DNA from: Skeletonema tropicum
Taxonomy: Eukaryota; Bacillariophyta; Thalassiosirophyceae; Thalassiosirales; Thalassiosiraceae
Assembly (NCBI GenBank): GCA_037178625.1
Contig: CM074132.1
Coordinates: 3,935,240 to 3,999,239 of the forward strand
DNA: 64,000 bases
Direction: 5' to 3'
How positions within the stretch are numbered: the first letter of the stretch is position 1; each line of letters begins with the position of its first letter. Below, piece after piece: positions 23,566-33,569 of this stretch. The position numbers and the translations under genes are program-made. The notes beneath the pieces were generated by a model. It saw only the letters and a program-made list of their open reading frames with translations, did no database searches and was not told where the DNA came from.

Positions 23566-24684
23566 CGGCAGATTTGTCTCAATACTCATTAAATGCTGCT
23601 AGCTGTTAAAAGCTACTAAAACCTTTCTTCGCATTGTGCCTGGGAGCAAGGATCATAGCTGTGCGTGGAGCATTGCCTCATTCGATCAATCTTCTTTCTC
23701 ATGATTTGATAATGAATTGTACGATAGTGCTAAAAGTGCTGCAATCTTCGCAGTTAGTAAGACTCGGAAGCTGTAAGAGTAAGACTAATAATTGCTTCAG
23801 TATCAAATCATCCTCTTCTTGAACCTTTCTATCACTTTCCACTTCCTCTCGGTGATCATTCTCATCCTCTGAGCAAGGCGAGCATTCCGTTCCTCTTTCT
23901 CTTGAGCTATTCGAGCAATCTCTTCAGCTCTGGCACGTCTTCCTCTCAACGAGGTCCTGCAGACTCTCTTCCTGTCGGGCAAGCTGGATTTCGCCTGCCT
24001 TCAGTTTCTAATTTATTCCACGAGGCATTGGCATGTGATCATCAGTTCGATAGACTTCCGTTCCTCCAATGATTGTATAATATTTTGACATTGCGTTTCG
24101 AGCTCCAAAAGCACGGCCAAAATCTTAATGTGCATGCTATGTCGTCAAATTCTAGGAGGCTAATGATACATTTGATTAAAATTGAAGCAAAACGATTCAC
24201 ACGGCAATCTTCTCCGCTTCGTCGACTGACGGCCGTGGCCATGGACATGGTAGCTTTCGATTGAGTCAAACGATGAACCACGAACGATTGAACTCGAAAG
24301 TGCGAGTATCATTGGGTGCGAGTGGCGATCTTATCAATCGAACGAACATGAAAGTGATGGAAAGGAGCAAGAGTTTTGGAAGGTTGCCTCCCCCCCTAAG
24401 TAAATGGAGTCCCGCAATAATTTTCGATTTCTACACTTAAAAAGAATTCGAACGAATGTGAACAACCCTGGATTCTTGAGTATTCGTTTTTGTTCTTGGC
24501 GCTTCACGGGTCCCTCCCCGTTCGCGATTATTTTGAGTGCCTTTCGAAAGAATCAGGGAAATGGTGTGGCATTCTAACGAGACCAAGCCAACTCATGGGT
24601 GGTAGCCGGCTTGCGTGTAGTTGTGGTTGTGGCACTGGCCGCCCACATACCTTTTGGCCACATCCGCATCTTTTATTCTCACAG

Positions 24685-25899
24685 CGACAACGCAGCTCAG
24701 CACTTCAAAAATACTGGAGCAATTCACTATTTCACGACTTTGATTAAAGAGAGAGGAGGAGCCGCACGCACTGCTGTCGTCTACAACTTGGCGCTCCTGG
24801 GCCGTATGATGGGATCGGTGGACGGTGGAAGAGTAAGATTGATCAATGTATTGCATCTTCTACAGACTCTGGTCCGTTGGATTAAACAGACTCTCATTAT
24901 GTCGAAAACGTGAACGATGTGTATGATGCGCTTGTGCATCACTTCGAGAAAGGGGAGCACAGAAATGTGCAGTTGGCTGGCAAGAATCCCATACACAAGT
25001 ACAAGTTCTTTCTGAATACTTTTGACTACAAGGCAATTGAGAGGCCACTCAACGAAAAGTTTATCACCCTGGAAGGAATAACGAAACACTATCAGATTGC
25101 TGTTGCTAATGAAGGTATTGTTAATATGCGTCAGAAGCCATGTTGGTGTCCAGGATGCATGAAAGCTCTGAGCAAACCCTCATCGGGCTGGACGACCCCG
25201 TATCAAATAGCAGGATGCAAATCTCTCTCCCGTCGACATGGTGCAAATAGTACTGCATATGAATTCACAAAACACGCTTGCACGAAGACAGCCGGCCGAA
25301 ATGTTGCTGAAGTTGCTGGACAAATCCGTCATGAACGTTCAACGCTGAACAATGTTTGTGCGGAGTTGACTGTTGGGGAATGGATTCTATTTCACGGCAA
25401 AGATGTTAATGGCAATGAAGACCCTGACCAACCAATCTGGCTTGGTTGGGTGATGCCGAATCCTGCTTCGGGTAGGCAAGGCGTGCTTCGGAATACGACA
25501 GGCACAGCCAAACGTTATGATATGGGTGTCGAGGTGCAAAACAACGAAGTTGCAATATATGTTCAATGGTACGAGAAGATGGACTTGAACTCTGATGAAC
25601 GCAAATATCGCGTCAATGGAACATTGACACCGTCAGTCCAAAATAATCAACTTTTGCTCCATACTGGACTCAAGATGCAGCAGGTGCTTGGAGATTCCAA
25701 TCTTGTGGCAAGAAGTCGACCAGGATCTGACAGACAGCGACGAACGACGGCAGCTGCATCTTCCAGTTTGGGAGAGTATGCTCGACCAAGGCAAAATAAT
25801 CAAAGCAGTTACGAGAGTTGGCACAACAAGGAATACGGTATTGTATGGGAGATGAACGAGTCGGATCGTGACTTTGCACTTAGTAGGCGCGAGTTATAA
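24685..25899 (+). CDS. Transposase-like protein (DDE-type candidate), probably partial at 5' end
   Basis: An exon beginning after the acceptor TTCTCACAG at 24,684 reads DNAAQHFKNTGAIHYFTTLI. The pattern SD(N/G)..-QFKN is typical of DDE-type transposases, where the D is a catalytic residue. A short intron near 24,825-24,889 leads into the main frame (24,890-25,899), which contains a cysteine cluster (CWCPGCMKAL), a His/Cys-rich segment (SLSRRHGANSTAYEFTKHAC) and a conserved-looking GEWILFHGKD. The upstream catalytic part should lie in earlier exons before 24,640, where I see only short open stretches (e.g. GPSPFAIILSAFRKNQGNGV), so completeness is unclear. It lies inside the 24-bp TIR element and would mobilise it. 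Confidence 0.6.
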
Positions 25900-26897
25900 T
25901 GCGTATAACTTTTTCATTTTACACCTATGCACTTAGATCTTTGTGGGTTCAGACTCAGCTCACTCACTGAGAGCAGCAATTTAAGCGAATAAAAAGTATG
26001 TGTAATGTATGTGGTGACTGAGAACTAACAAAAGGGGCAAAAAAGTGGCTAGGCTGACCATAGACTTAGCCAGAAAAGCAAGAAAACAAGAACAAAGCCA
26101 CTTTTCTTCTCGAAATATCATATACTGTCTCTGATAGCTCTACAACTATCTACAGTAATGCATGGACTTCTTCTTCTTCTGTGACCTGTCGGATCACATG
26201 CGCTTGATCTTGATGAGTGTATATCTTACACTTAGTATCACTTCTTTTATTCTCTACGGTGTCTGTAACACATGAACGCCCGCAGTGCCAAAATTGAAAT
26301 CTCTAGTCCGTTATTTATGATGTCGTCAAGAAATCGCATTCCCTCAACCAAAAAGACAAACATCTTGGACGGAGGAGCAGGGTGTCCTCCGGATGCAGCA
26401 ATCGCAGATTCACAATGCTATGCATAATTAATTCTTCTACGCACAACAACTTCAACCTACCAAAATTACTACTATCACACCAGCTCCAAACCCAAGCAGG
26501 CATCTCTTCGTGTTGCCTCTTGTTGTGTCATTCCGGTACTCGACTTGTCTGATCACTTGAACTAGAGAACGTTCACACCTATATACTTAGGTATGTAAGT
26601 GACTGTGGAGGTGCAGTGCTTCTGATTATGTACGACTCAAAAGAAGAGATTCAATACTGATTGTTCTTCTTGGAAAGAACGGTCTTGAAAAGAACGGTTG
26701 TAGTTGCTTTCATCTGTGAATAGCGAAGCAAAGAGACGAGAATGGCCGTGCCATGATGACGAAGAAGTATCGTACCTACTTATTACTTGCTTCGACGATC
26801 AATGATCAATTTGATGCCTAAGCACTTACATACATACTGTATATATCCACTGTACATATAATGCAGTTTATAGTGTTTGTATGGTCCCGATGCGACA

Positions 26898-27013
26898 GGA
26901 ACGACCATACCACAGCGACAGCACCGCTTTCCGTCTGCTCAGCGAAGTTAAGCACTGTCGGGCCAGGTTAGTACTACGGTGGGGGACCACGTTGGAATCC
27001 CTGGTGTTGTTCT
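26898..27013 (+). rRNA. 5S ribosomal RNA, copy 6
   Basis: 116-base gene with normal internal promoter boxes and a downstream T-run; shares the CACAGCGACAG/GCTTTCCG variant with copies 4 and 5, as expected if the composite insertion separated formerly adjacent units. Confidence 0.93.
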
Positions 27014-27925
27014 GTTGCTCCTGTTGCCTTTTATTTTGGCCCCTGCCTACAATACGATACAGTATTGCACTTTACCCGCCTTCTTCCTTTCTTTTGCTCG
27101 GCTTTTGCTCGGCCTTTCGCTCTTTAAGGTCTAATATGAAGAAGCTCGCTGCGTTGAATTTGAATTTGTATTGTGTGTCTCATCGTCCGGCTATGCTATC
27201 TTCAGTGTCATCCAGATGCATACTTATGAAAGATGTCAAGAGTTCAACCTGCTGCTGCTGATCCTCGTTTGGCTCCATCTTCATGAGAAGCGTTTTCCCC
27301 TCTCAGCTGTATGTCTTAGATCGAAGATGAAACCTTCCACACGTCTATCTACGTCTACTGGTCCACTATTTGCGCTGCTGAGCCAAGTGCAATTATTCCC
27401 ACGAAGAGTTCAATCTGCTGAGATCATGAGATTGGCTCCAGCTCGATTCGAATCCATAGTGAATCTGTCGCTGCATTTGTACCAGACAGCGGTGCAGCGG
27501 AGGTGAAGATTGATCCATCCCAGAGATATTTCTCGCAACTTCAACTTGTTGTGTCATTCCGGTACTCGACTTGTCTGATCACTTGAACTAGAGAACGTTC
27601 ACACCTATATACGTATGTAGGTATGTAAGTGACTGTGGAGTGCAGTGCTTCTGATTATGTACGACTCAAAAGAAGAGATTCAATACTGATTGTCTTCTTG
27701 GAAAGAACGGTCTTGAAAAGAACGGTTGTAGTTGCTTTCATCTGTGAATAGCGAAGCAAAGAGACGAGAATGGCCGTGCCATGATGACGAAGAAGTATCG
27801 TACCTACTTATTACTTGCTTCGACGATCAATGATCAATTTGATGCCTAAGCACTTACATACATACTGTATATATCCACTGTACATATAATGCAGTTTATA
27901 GTGTTTGTATGGTCCCGATGCGACA

Positions 27926-28041
27926 GGAACGACCATACCACAGTGACAGCACCGCTTCCTGTCTGCTCAGCGAAGTTAAGCACTGTCGGGCCAGGTTAGT
28001 ACTACGGTGGGGGACCACGTTGGAATCCCTGGTGTTGTTCT
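27926..28041 (+). rRNA. 5S ribosomal RNA, copy 7
   Basis: 116-base gene with CACAGTGACAG as in copies 1-3 and a private change GCTTCCTGTC. Its upstream spacer has small private changes (ACGTATGTAGG, GGAGTGCAG) and its downstream spacer has an 11-bp duplication (CTTCTTACCTT), consistent with an array-edge unit escaping homogenisation. Confidence 0.92.
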
Positions 28042-28464
28042 GTTGCTCCTGTTGCCTTTTATTTTGGCCCCTGCCTACAATACGATACAGTATTGCACTT
28101 TACCCGCCTTCTTACCTTCTTCCTTTCTTTTGCTCGGCTTTTGCTCGGCCTTTCGCTCTTTAAGGTCTAATATGAAGAAGCTCGCTGCGTTGAATTTGAA
28201 TTTGTATTGTGTGTCTCATCGTCCGGCTATGCTATCTTCAGTGTCATCCAGATGCATACTTATGAAAGATGTCAAGAGTTCAACCTGCTGCTGCTGATCC
28301 TCGTTTGGCTCCATCTTCATGAGAAGCGTTTTCCCCTCTCAGCTGTATGTCTTAGATCGAAGATGAAACCTTCCACACGTCTATCTACGTCTACTGGTCC
28401 ACTATTTGCGCTGCTGAGCCAAGTGCAATTATTCCCACGAAGAGTTCAATCTGCTAAGACTTTA

Positions 28465-28829
28465 TGACAGCCGGAAAATTAGGGTACCTAATTTATGGGT
28501 ATATATACGGACACTCACTGATATGTAAGCATACGGGTACCTTCTGGTAAGTGAATGAAAGCACGCTTCAACAATATTCCGCGAAGGGAATGAAGGGAAA
28601 TCCAGCATGATGGATCTCATAGAAGAAAGTAGAAAAGGATCACCAATAAAGTAGTGCTATTATATAGTACTCCCAGTTGACGTGGGGTCAATGCCTCATC
28701 TAGACAACGCTTAGAGATAAGTGGCTTTGAGACAAGCAACGTGATAACAAACGAAGAACCAGTGCAATTATGTACGGCCTGTAAGGAGTTTCGACTTGTG
28801 CAATTCTGTGCATTTCGTGCTGATTTACA
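28465..28829 (+). repeat. 5' LTR
   Basis: 365 bp, starts TGACAGCCGG and ends TTTACA. A TATA-like GGGTATATATACGG lies about 35-50 bp from the start and could be the element's promoter. It contains the 4-bp TATA indel (TTATATAGTACT) absent from the 3' copy. Confidence 0.95.
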
Positions 28830-28910
28830 GATTAACGTCTCGATTTGTTCTAGCTTCAATCTTTTTTGATTGTTAACTGAGCTTATCGACGAAAAGCCTT
28901 AGCAATTCTG

Positions 28911-30278
28911 TTGAGGGGAGTTGGTTACTGTTCGCCGCCGATATCGAACAACGTAGCAATTCTGTTACTTGCTGAGAAGTTTGGCCATAGATCTTCCTAC
29001 ACTGATAACTCTCTGTGGGCGGATAGACGTCGACTAGTGACTTTTAGAAGAGTCATGAATCGTCGTGTTCGTGTACACAACCGAAGCAATTATGTTCCAC
29101 GCTGTAACTTTCCACAAATGAGGGTCCTATTACTAATTCTAGTTCTATGTCCTATCATCCTGGCAGAACAAAACTTAGTTGCAGTTTCATCACCATCTCC
29201 GATCTTCATCACCGCTGAAAGAACTTCAATTCTGGAGCCTATGTCACCGACTGATGAGTTACTCACCGATCGAAGGAAATTCATCCCGGTAGAGCAAATG
29301 TCACACGGCGTCCTCTCCCCTGATGTCCCCGGAAAGGAGGCCAACGCATATTGGCATAATTTCACTCGTTGTGTGGATAATATGGATCTAATCAACTCAG
29401 TAAAGAATCGGAAGCAAAGTATACATTCTATCACCGGATATTCAAATGGGGGGTTTACATTTCATGAGGGAATACATCATCTCCTTCCGACCCTACTTCG
29501 TATTCTGGTTGTTTTCAACAATAATAATAACACCGACGCCGCCGTCAATTTCTTCGCCTTCAAGTTACCATCCTCATTGGTACAAAGATTTCAGACGACC
29601 AACAAAGTCCTTTTTCTCACTACGATGATTTCCTTTATCTATGTGGTCGAATTTGCCGTCGATGTCAAAGCACCTGATGGGGAGAGACGAGGTAGCCACA
29701 CGTCTATTCTTGCGGATCATAATGATGGGGAGAAAATTGGCCTATCCGATCTTGTTACTGATACTATCCTTCTTAACATTGATGATGAAATGTCCTTCAA
29801 TGCCACCGATAATTACAACGACTCAGACATTTTGCCAAGCTGCATGCATCATTTTCACATTCTTGTCGATGCTTCCAATAATGATGGGGGAGGATTATGG
29901 AAAATGTCTCTGTGTTCATGTGGAGTTAACATACTCAAGAGGATTTCTACACTCAAGTCTGCTCTGGTATCACCGCCGCTGGATGCCATGTACTGGATCG
30001 ATTCCGATTACTTCATGGGGATGACACTATTCCATGTTATGGAACGGGATTTTATGTTGTCTGAGCGTCATCGTATCATTCCGTCGACACAGCGATCTAC
30101 ATCCGCTAATCATCTTCATGCCAATACTCTCGCTGTGTGGGGAGATCCTGTTCTTTCGACGATTGTTTTATCCGCGATGATAGATAATGAAGCGATTACT
30201 GCCGATGTGCTAGTTATTCAAGACGATGATGGATTTGCTCACAACACTCACAAGTTCCGCAAGATCGATGATTCTTAG
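28911..30278 (+). CDS. LTR-element long reading frame, upstream part
   Basis: 455 codons open to a TAG created at the MITE junction. Features seen: a basic N-terminal stretch, then a hydrophobic segment (MRVLLLILVLCPIILAEQ) that could act as signal or membrane segment, then mixed sequence rich in Asp, His and Ile. No zinc knuckle (CX2CX4HX4C) or other gag hallmark. Removing the MITE and one TTA joins this frame in phase to the downstream part (..IDDS-Y-FSLAVVHH), so the element originally had one frame of about 1,200 codons. The start shown is the first open codon region after the LTR; an ATG occurs at about 29,055 (MNRRVRVHNRSN). Function unknown. Confidence 0.5.
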   Translation: MRGVGYCSPPISNNVAILLLAEKFGHRSSYTDNSLWADRRRLVTFRRVMNRRVRVHNRSNYVPRCNFPQMRVLLLILVLCPIILAEQNLVAVSSPSPIFITAERTSILEPMSPTDELLTDRRKFIPVEQMSHGVLSPDVPGKEANAYWHNFTRCVDNMDLINSVKNRKQSIHSITGYSNGGFTFHEGIHHLLPTLLRILVVFNNNNNTDAAVNFFAFKLPSSLVQRFQTTNKVLFLTTMISFIYVVEFAVDVKAPDGERRGSHTSILADHNDGEKIGLSDLVTDTILLNIDDEMSFNATDNYNDSDILPSCMHHFHILVDASNNDGGGLWKMSLCSCGVNILKRISTLKSALVSPPLDAMYWIDSDYFMGMTLFHVMERDFMLSERHRIIPSTQRSTSANHLHANTLAVWGDPVLSTIVLSAMIDNEAITADVLVIQDDDGFAHNTHKFRKIDDS

Positions 30279-31321
30279 GTGCGGTCCGAGCAAAATTGCA
30301 TCGTACGTATCATTTTGATAGCCGCTACAAAAAAACATGCAGCGCTGTCCGAGCAACTGCACGTTCTGCACGTTTTTTTCCTTACGACAGCGGCGGATTC
30401 GACAATCCGTATCGACCATGATAGCCGCTACTCTCATAGCCACCACGTTGCCCAAACCCTACCAATAGTAATATCCAGTGAATTATATCGCAGGCAACAC
30501 CTTATACAACGATTCAGCCGCAGGGTATTATTATTACTACTGCCTACACCGCATAAATAAATGACTAATACATGCTACATAAATATCATTTCTGTCTATG
30601 ATGTTGCTATTTTTATCCACCCTATTGTAATATTTTGGACAATAAATAGCCGCCACTTCTTATGTATAATAATATTGATAAGATCACTTCTTTACAGCCG
30701 CTCGATCCGCCGTCTACAGGCTTATTGTTGTGTCTGAGTATCGTATTATATTTGCCATTTTTGTGCACATCTTGTGTTCTTGGTGTTTTGGAGGTGTGGG
30801 GGGGCTTGAATGGTCACTCCGAGCAGCCGGATTCTCACTACATATCATCATCAGCGACGGGTAGCGGAGGGGTAGTGCATATTATTGTTTATCTTCTTCT
30901 ATGGGTGCAGGGAAGGTGGTTGTTTTAATTTCAAATCTCAATGAAGTGGATTACAATGATATTATCACCGCCCCTACAGCAGCCGAAACGCCACCCTGCT
31001 GCGAATACGTCGCCATATATGTCTTCTAAGAGATAGGCCATCGATACCTTGTGAAATATATATAGTCATGGACTGAGATAGGCGGCCTTACTTGGGGTGC
31101 CATTGTCATGGCATCTTTTTTTTTGATGTGCTTGTGAGTTGTGAGCGTACGATCATGCAGAAATCGAGTTGGCTTTCTGCATGATCGTGCAATCATACGC
31201 ATGATTTTGTTTTTGTTGAAACTTAGTAAAATCCGAGAACTGCACGATTGTACGTAGGGGTATCGATTTAACCTAGGAAAAGCGAAATCGTACGCACAAT
31301 TTGGTTTGCTCGGACAGCCCC
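30278..31321. mobile_element. Harbinger-like MITE inside the LTR element
   Basis: A 1,044-bp insertion bounded by TTA on both sides (30,275-30,277 and 31,322-31,324). The ends GGTGCGGTCCGAGC and GCTCGGACAGCCCC are imperfect inverted repeats sharing GTCCGAGC. A 3-bp TTA target site and GG-starting termini are the signature of PIF/Harbinger elements. It has no transposase frame, so it is non-autonomous. Internal copies of GCTGTCCGAGCAA (near 30,345) suggest subterminal repeats or nested ends. A diverged, partly deleted relative lies at about 58,285-59,181 on the opposite strand. Confidence 0.82.
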
Positions 31322-31325
31322 TTAC

Positions 31326-33569
31326 TTCTCGCTTGCTGTGGTGCATCACAACTCGACTGAGCATCGTGACTTCCAGCACAGGACTTTAGCAACTGTCACT
31401 GACTGTTCTATTCCCAAGTTCTTTGTTACATACTACCGTCGGCAAGGAAAGTCTACTGCTGGACTCGTTTCGGATCATCATGTACAAGTGCACACCTGCG
31501 GAATACAAGACATCTTTTCTTTAGAGTTCTGGAAGACATCAACATCAATCCATCAACTTAATCATGTCTTCTTGTTTTGGAGAGGCATTTCTTGCGTGTC
31601 TTGCGCTTCGTGTGCATCAAACGATGCTGATTTATCGGTGGAGGATATCATTCTGGCATTACTATGGGGAGGGTTTCTCACGCATAAACGAACTTCAACA
31701 TCCGTGTCGCCGGTTAAGAATTGCTACGCTGACTTGTGCTTTGCGGATAATGCTACTTCGTTGACCATCAGTAATGATGTTTGTACGACCAATATCGCCG
31801 CTTGTGTCGCATCGTTGGTTATTGGGAAGCTTTTGTTCAAGAAGACCAAGCATAATGTCCGCTGCCTTCATCAAGATGATTTGATTATTGGAAGTCTGCA
31901 ACAAGATATTTCGCCACAACCATCGAGTCCAATGGACATACACCTTTCTGGTTTTGTCGTCATCACCAGTGTCCGCTTTGGAAGTAGTACTCAACTTCAT
32001 CGCATCTTCTTGCCATGGGGAGCTGCTCCATCCAACTGCACTCCGATCGCTTTGCAAATCATCTACATACTTTTGCATGATCTTGTGAGCTACGATACTA
32101 CCTCTACGGATAATAGCAAGTTCTACGCTAAGAGACCATCTTGTACATCTTCGATGGATGGGGAGCAATTATTACCTGCGATCCAATACTTTATTAATTT
32201 AGAGTTGTCTCGATGCTTTGAGATGAATAGGGAACGCTTGCCTGTGCATTTGCAACATTTCTATTGCCATTTGGTTGTTGGAGAATATCAATGTGATGTT
32301 TCGTCGTACCCATCGATTAATTTCCAAGACTTCGCTGATCAGTGTAGCCGTTGCTATGACATGCACAGAGCTTATTTTGCTTGCAATATCTTTCGTGACT
32401 GTACAGCTTTTGATATTACAGCATGGGGAAGGAATCGCTGCTGCCATTTCTACAAGGGTCGACGAAGCTACTATATGCCTGCTGATAGTATGCTGACGGA
32501 TGGTCAACTTGCTGGGACTGATCGACTTCATCATATCATCCATCTATGGGGAGATGCTTCTTGTGTATCTTACGACTTGTTCGATACATTCGATCTTGCT
32601 CTGACAGGTACACATTGGATTGGATTTCGACACGGGAAAGGGAAATCTTCTGCGACACATTTCCTTCCAATTTTGTCTGCTCGACTTGGAAATGATATTA
32701 CTATCTCGGAGATAGGAAGTGGTGCTATTTCGCAGGACATCGGTATTGGCAATCGTACTATCAATATCAATGCTGATTATGCATTGCGGATCGATGGGCC
32801 CATTCTACGTGATCGTATCATCTCGAAATTCAAGGATCTTGTGAGTAGTGAACTTTGTAGTTGCAATGCTGATCATGCGGAGCGTTGGAGTTCGAAGTCC
32901 ATTCTGCATCTCATCTACGTTGGATGCTCTTTCAAACCAAGTATTGCTACTACTTGTCAACGCAATGATTCTATTGGATTCACTGTTGGGAATGTCATGC
33001 GAGACATCATTTCTGCTCGATTTATCTCCGTTCAATTTCCAGACGGGCATGATCAACTTCAACTTCGCGATCAACTCCAAGTTCAAGTCACAACTGCGCA
33101 TCGACTACTCGTTCAAGTCACAAGTGACATATCCTTTGCGAACAGCCACATCACCTCATCTTTCGCATCTTGTGATTACTCGTTGAATACGTTGAGTTGG
33201 ATGGCCTTGTGGGGAGAGGAGATCTTAGTAGAGAAGATACTAGTTGCGAAGGAAGAGTTATGGGGAGAGACATCTGCATTGATTGAGACAATTATTGAAG
33301 CAATGACAGGAGAATACAGGTTTGGGTTCAGTCATGAAGACAACGTACTACACAACCGCTGGCGTTATTCTCATGCGAGTTTCGGACTTTTCTTTGGATT
33401 GGTATTGCTCTTGCGATGTGTTATGGGGAGCCATACACTTCAGACTGTTGATTTGGACATATCAATATCGTGTCGTTGGGGAGTGACAGCCGGAAAATTA
33501 GGGTACCTAATTTATGGGTATATATACGGACACTCACTGATATGTAAGCATACGGGTACTTTCTGGTAA
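31326..33569 (+). CDS. LTR-element long reading frame, downstream part
   Basis: More than 740 open codons running through the polypurine tract into the 3' LTR. Chance openness over this length is extremely unlikely at this base composition, so either it is coding or the element is under unusual constraint. Composition is rich in Ser, Ile, Asp, Cys and His. I find no YXDD box of a reverse transcriptase, no HHCC or DD35E integrase pattern and no DTG protease motif. A recurring (L/P/A)WG(E/D/G/A) motif comes from repeated TGGGGAG octamers, at least seven in the same frame. In phase with 28,911-30,275 once the MITE is removed. Function unknown. Confidence 0.5.
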   Translation, partial: FSLAVVHHNSTEHRDFQHRTLATVTDCSIPKFFVTYYRRQGKSTAGLVSDHHVQVHTCGIQDIFSLEFWKTSTSIHQLNHVFLFWRGISCVSCASCASNDADLSVEDIILALLWGGFLTHKRTSTSVSPVKNCYADLCFADNATSLTISNDVCTTNIAACVASLVIGKLLFKKTKHNVRCLHQDDLIIGSLQQDISPQPSSPMDIHLSGFVVITSVRFGSSTQLHRIFLPWGAAPSNCTPIALQIIYILLHDLVSYDTTSTDNSKFYAKRPSCTSSMDGEQLLPAIQYFINLELSRCFEMNRERLPVHLQHFYCHLVVGEYQCDVSSYPSINFQDFADQCSRCYDMHRAYFACNIFRDCTAFDITAWGRNRCCHFYKGRRSYYMPADSMLTDGQLAGTDRLHHIIHLWGDASCVSYDLFDTFDLALTGTHWIGFRHGKGKSSATHFLPILSARLGNDITISEIGSGAISQDIGIGNRTININADYALRIDGPILRDRIISKFKDLVSSELCSCNADHAERWSSKSILHLIYVGCSFKPSIATTCQRNDSIGFTVGNVMRDIISARFISVQFPDGHDQLQLRDQLQVQVTTAHRLLVQVTSDISFANSHITSSFASCDYSLNTLSWMALWGEEILVEKILVAKEELWGETSALIETIIEAMTGEYRFGFSHEDNVLHNRWRYSHASFGLFFGLVLLLRCVMGSHTLQTVDLDISISCRWGVTAGKLGYLIYGYIYGHSLICKHTGTFW

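Larger units (their letters stand above)
23032..26069 (+). mobile_element. DNA transposon with 24-bp terminal inverted repeats
   Basis: The left end (23,032-23,055) begins CTAAGTCTATGGTCAGCC and continues to TAGCCA; the right end (26,046-26,069) is its exact reverse complement. The enclosed 3.04 kb carries a transposase-like gene on the + strand in its right half. I could not find a convincing target duplication: the flanks are GAAGA on the left and CCAGA on the right. The superfamily is unassigned. The left half (23.1-24.4 kb) has no long frame and includes a strong hairpin at 23,528-23,565. Confidence 0.8.
22060..26518. mobile_element. Composite insertion in the 5S array
   Basis: The 5S spacer is interrupted after CTTGTT (22,054-22,059) and resumes after a second CTTGTT (26,519-26,524), a clean 6-bp target duplication: in intact units the sequence reads straight through ACTTGTTGTGTCATTCC. 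The inserted DNA begins AGGTGGCCATCG and ends GTGTTGCCT; terminal inverted repeats are very weak (AGG/CCT). Inside it lies a second element with perfect 24-bp inverted repeats (23,032-26,069), so the outer part (~0.97 kb left, ~0.45 kb right) is probably an older non-autonomous element into which the second one jumped. A GC-rich hairpin (CGCGCGTGGAGG..CTCCGCGCG) lies near 22,100. Confidence 0.8.
26519..28464 (+). repeat. 5S rDNA tandem array, second block
   Basis: The array resumes after the 4.46 kb insertion with two further units (gene starts 1,028 bp apart). The second ends inside its downstream spacer at CTGCTAAGACTTTA, exactly at the 5' end of the LTR element. The spacer continues in degraded form after the LTR element at 33,845. 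Confidence 0.92.

Noticed and set aside
17300..28300. Seven repeated 80-130-residue open frames (MVPMRQERPYHSDSTA.. and related) as a protein family
   Set aside because: They read directly across the 5S rRNA genes and their spacers; conservation is explained by array homogenisation.
31326..33569. Long LTR-element frame as diverged pol
   Set aside because: No reverse-transcriptase YXDD, protease DTG or integrase DD35E/HHCC pattern could be seen by eye; a profile search is still needed.
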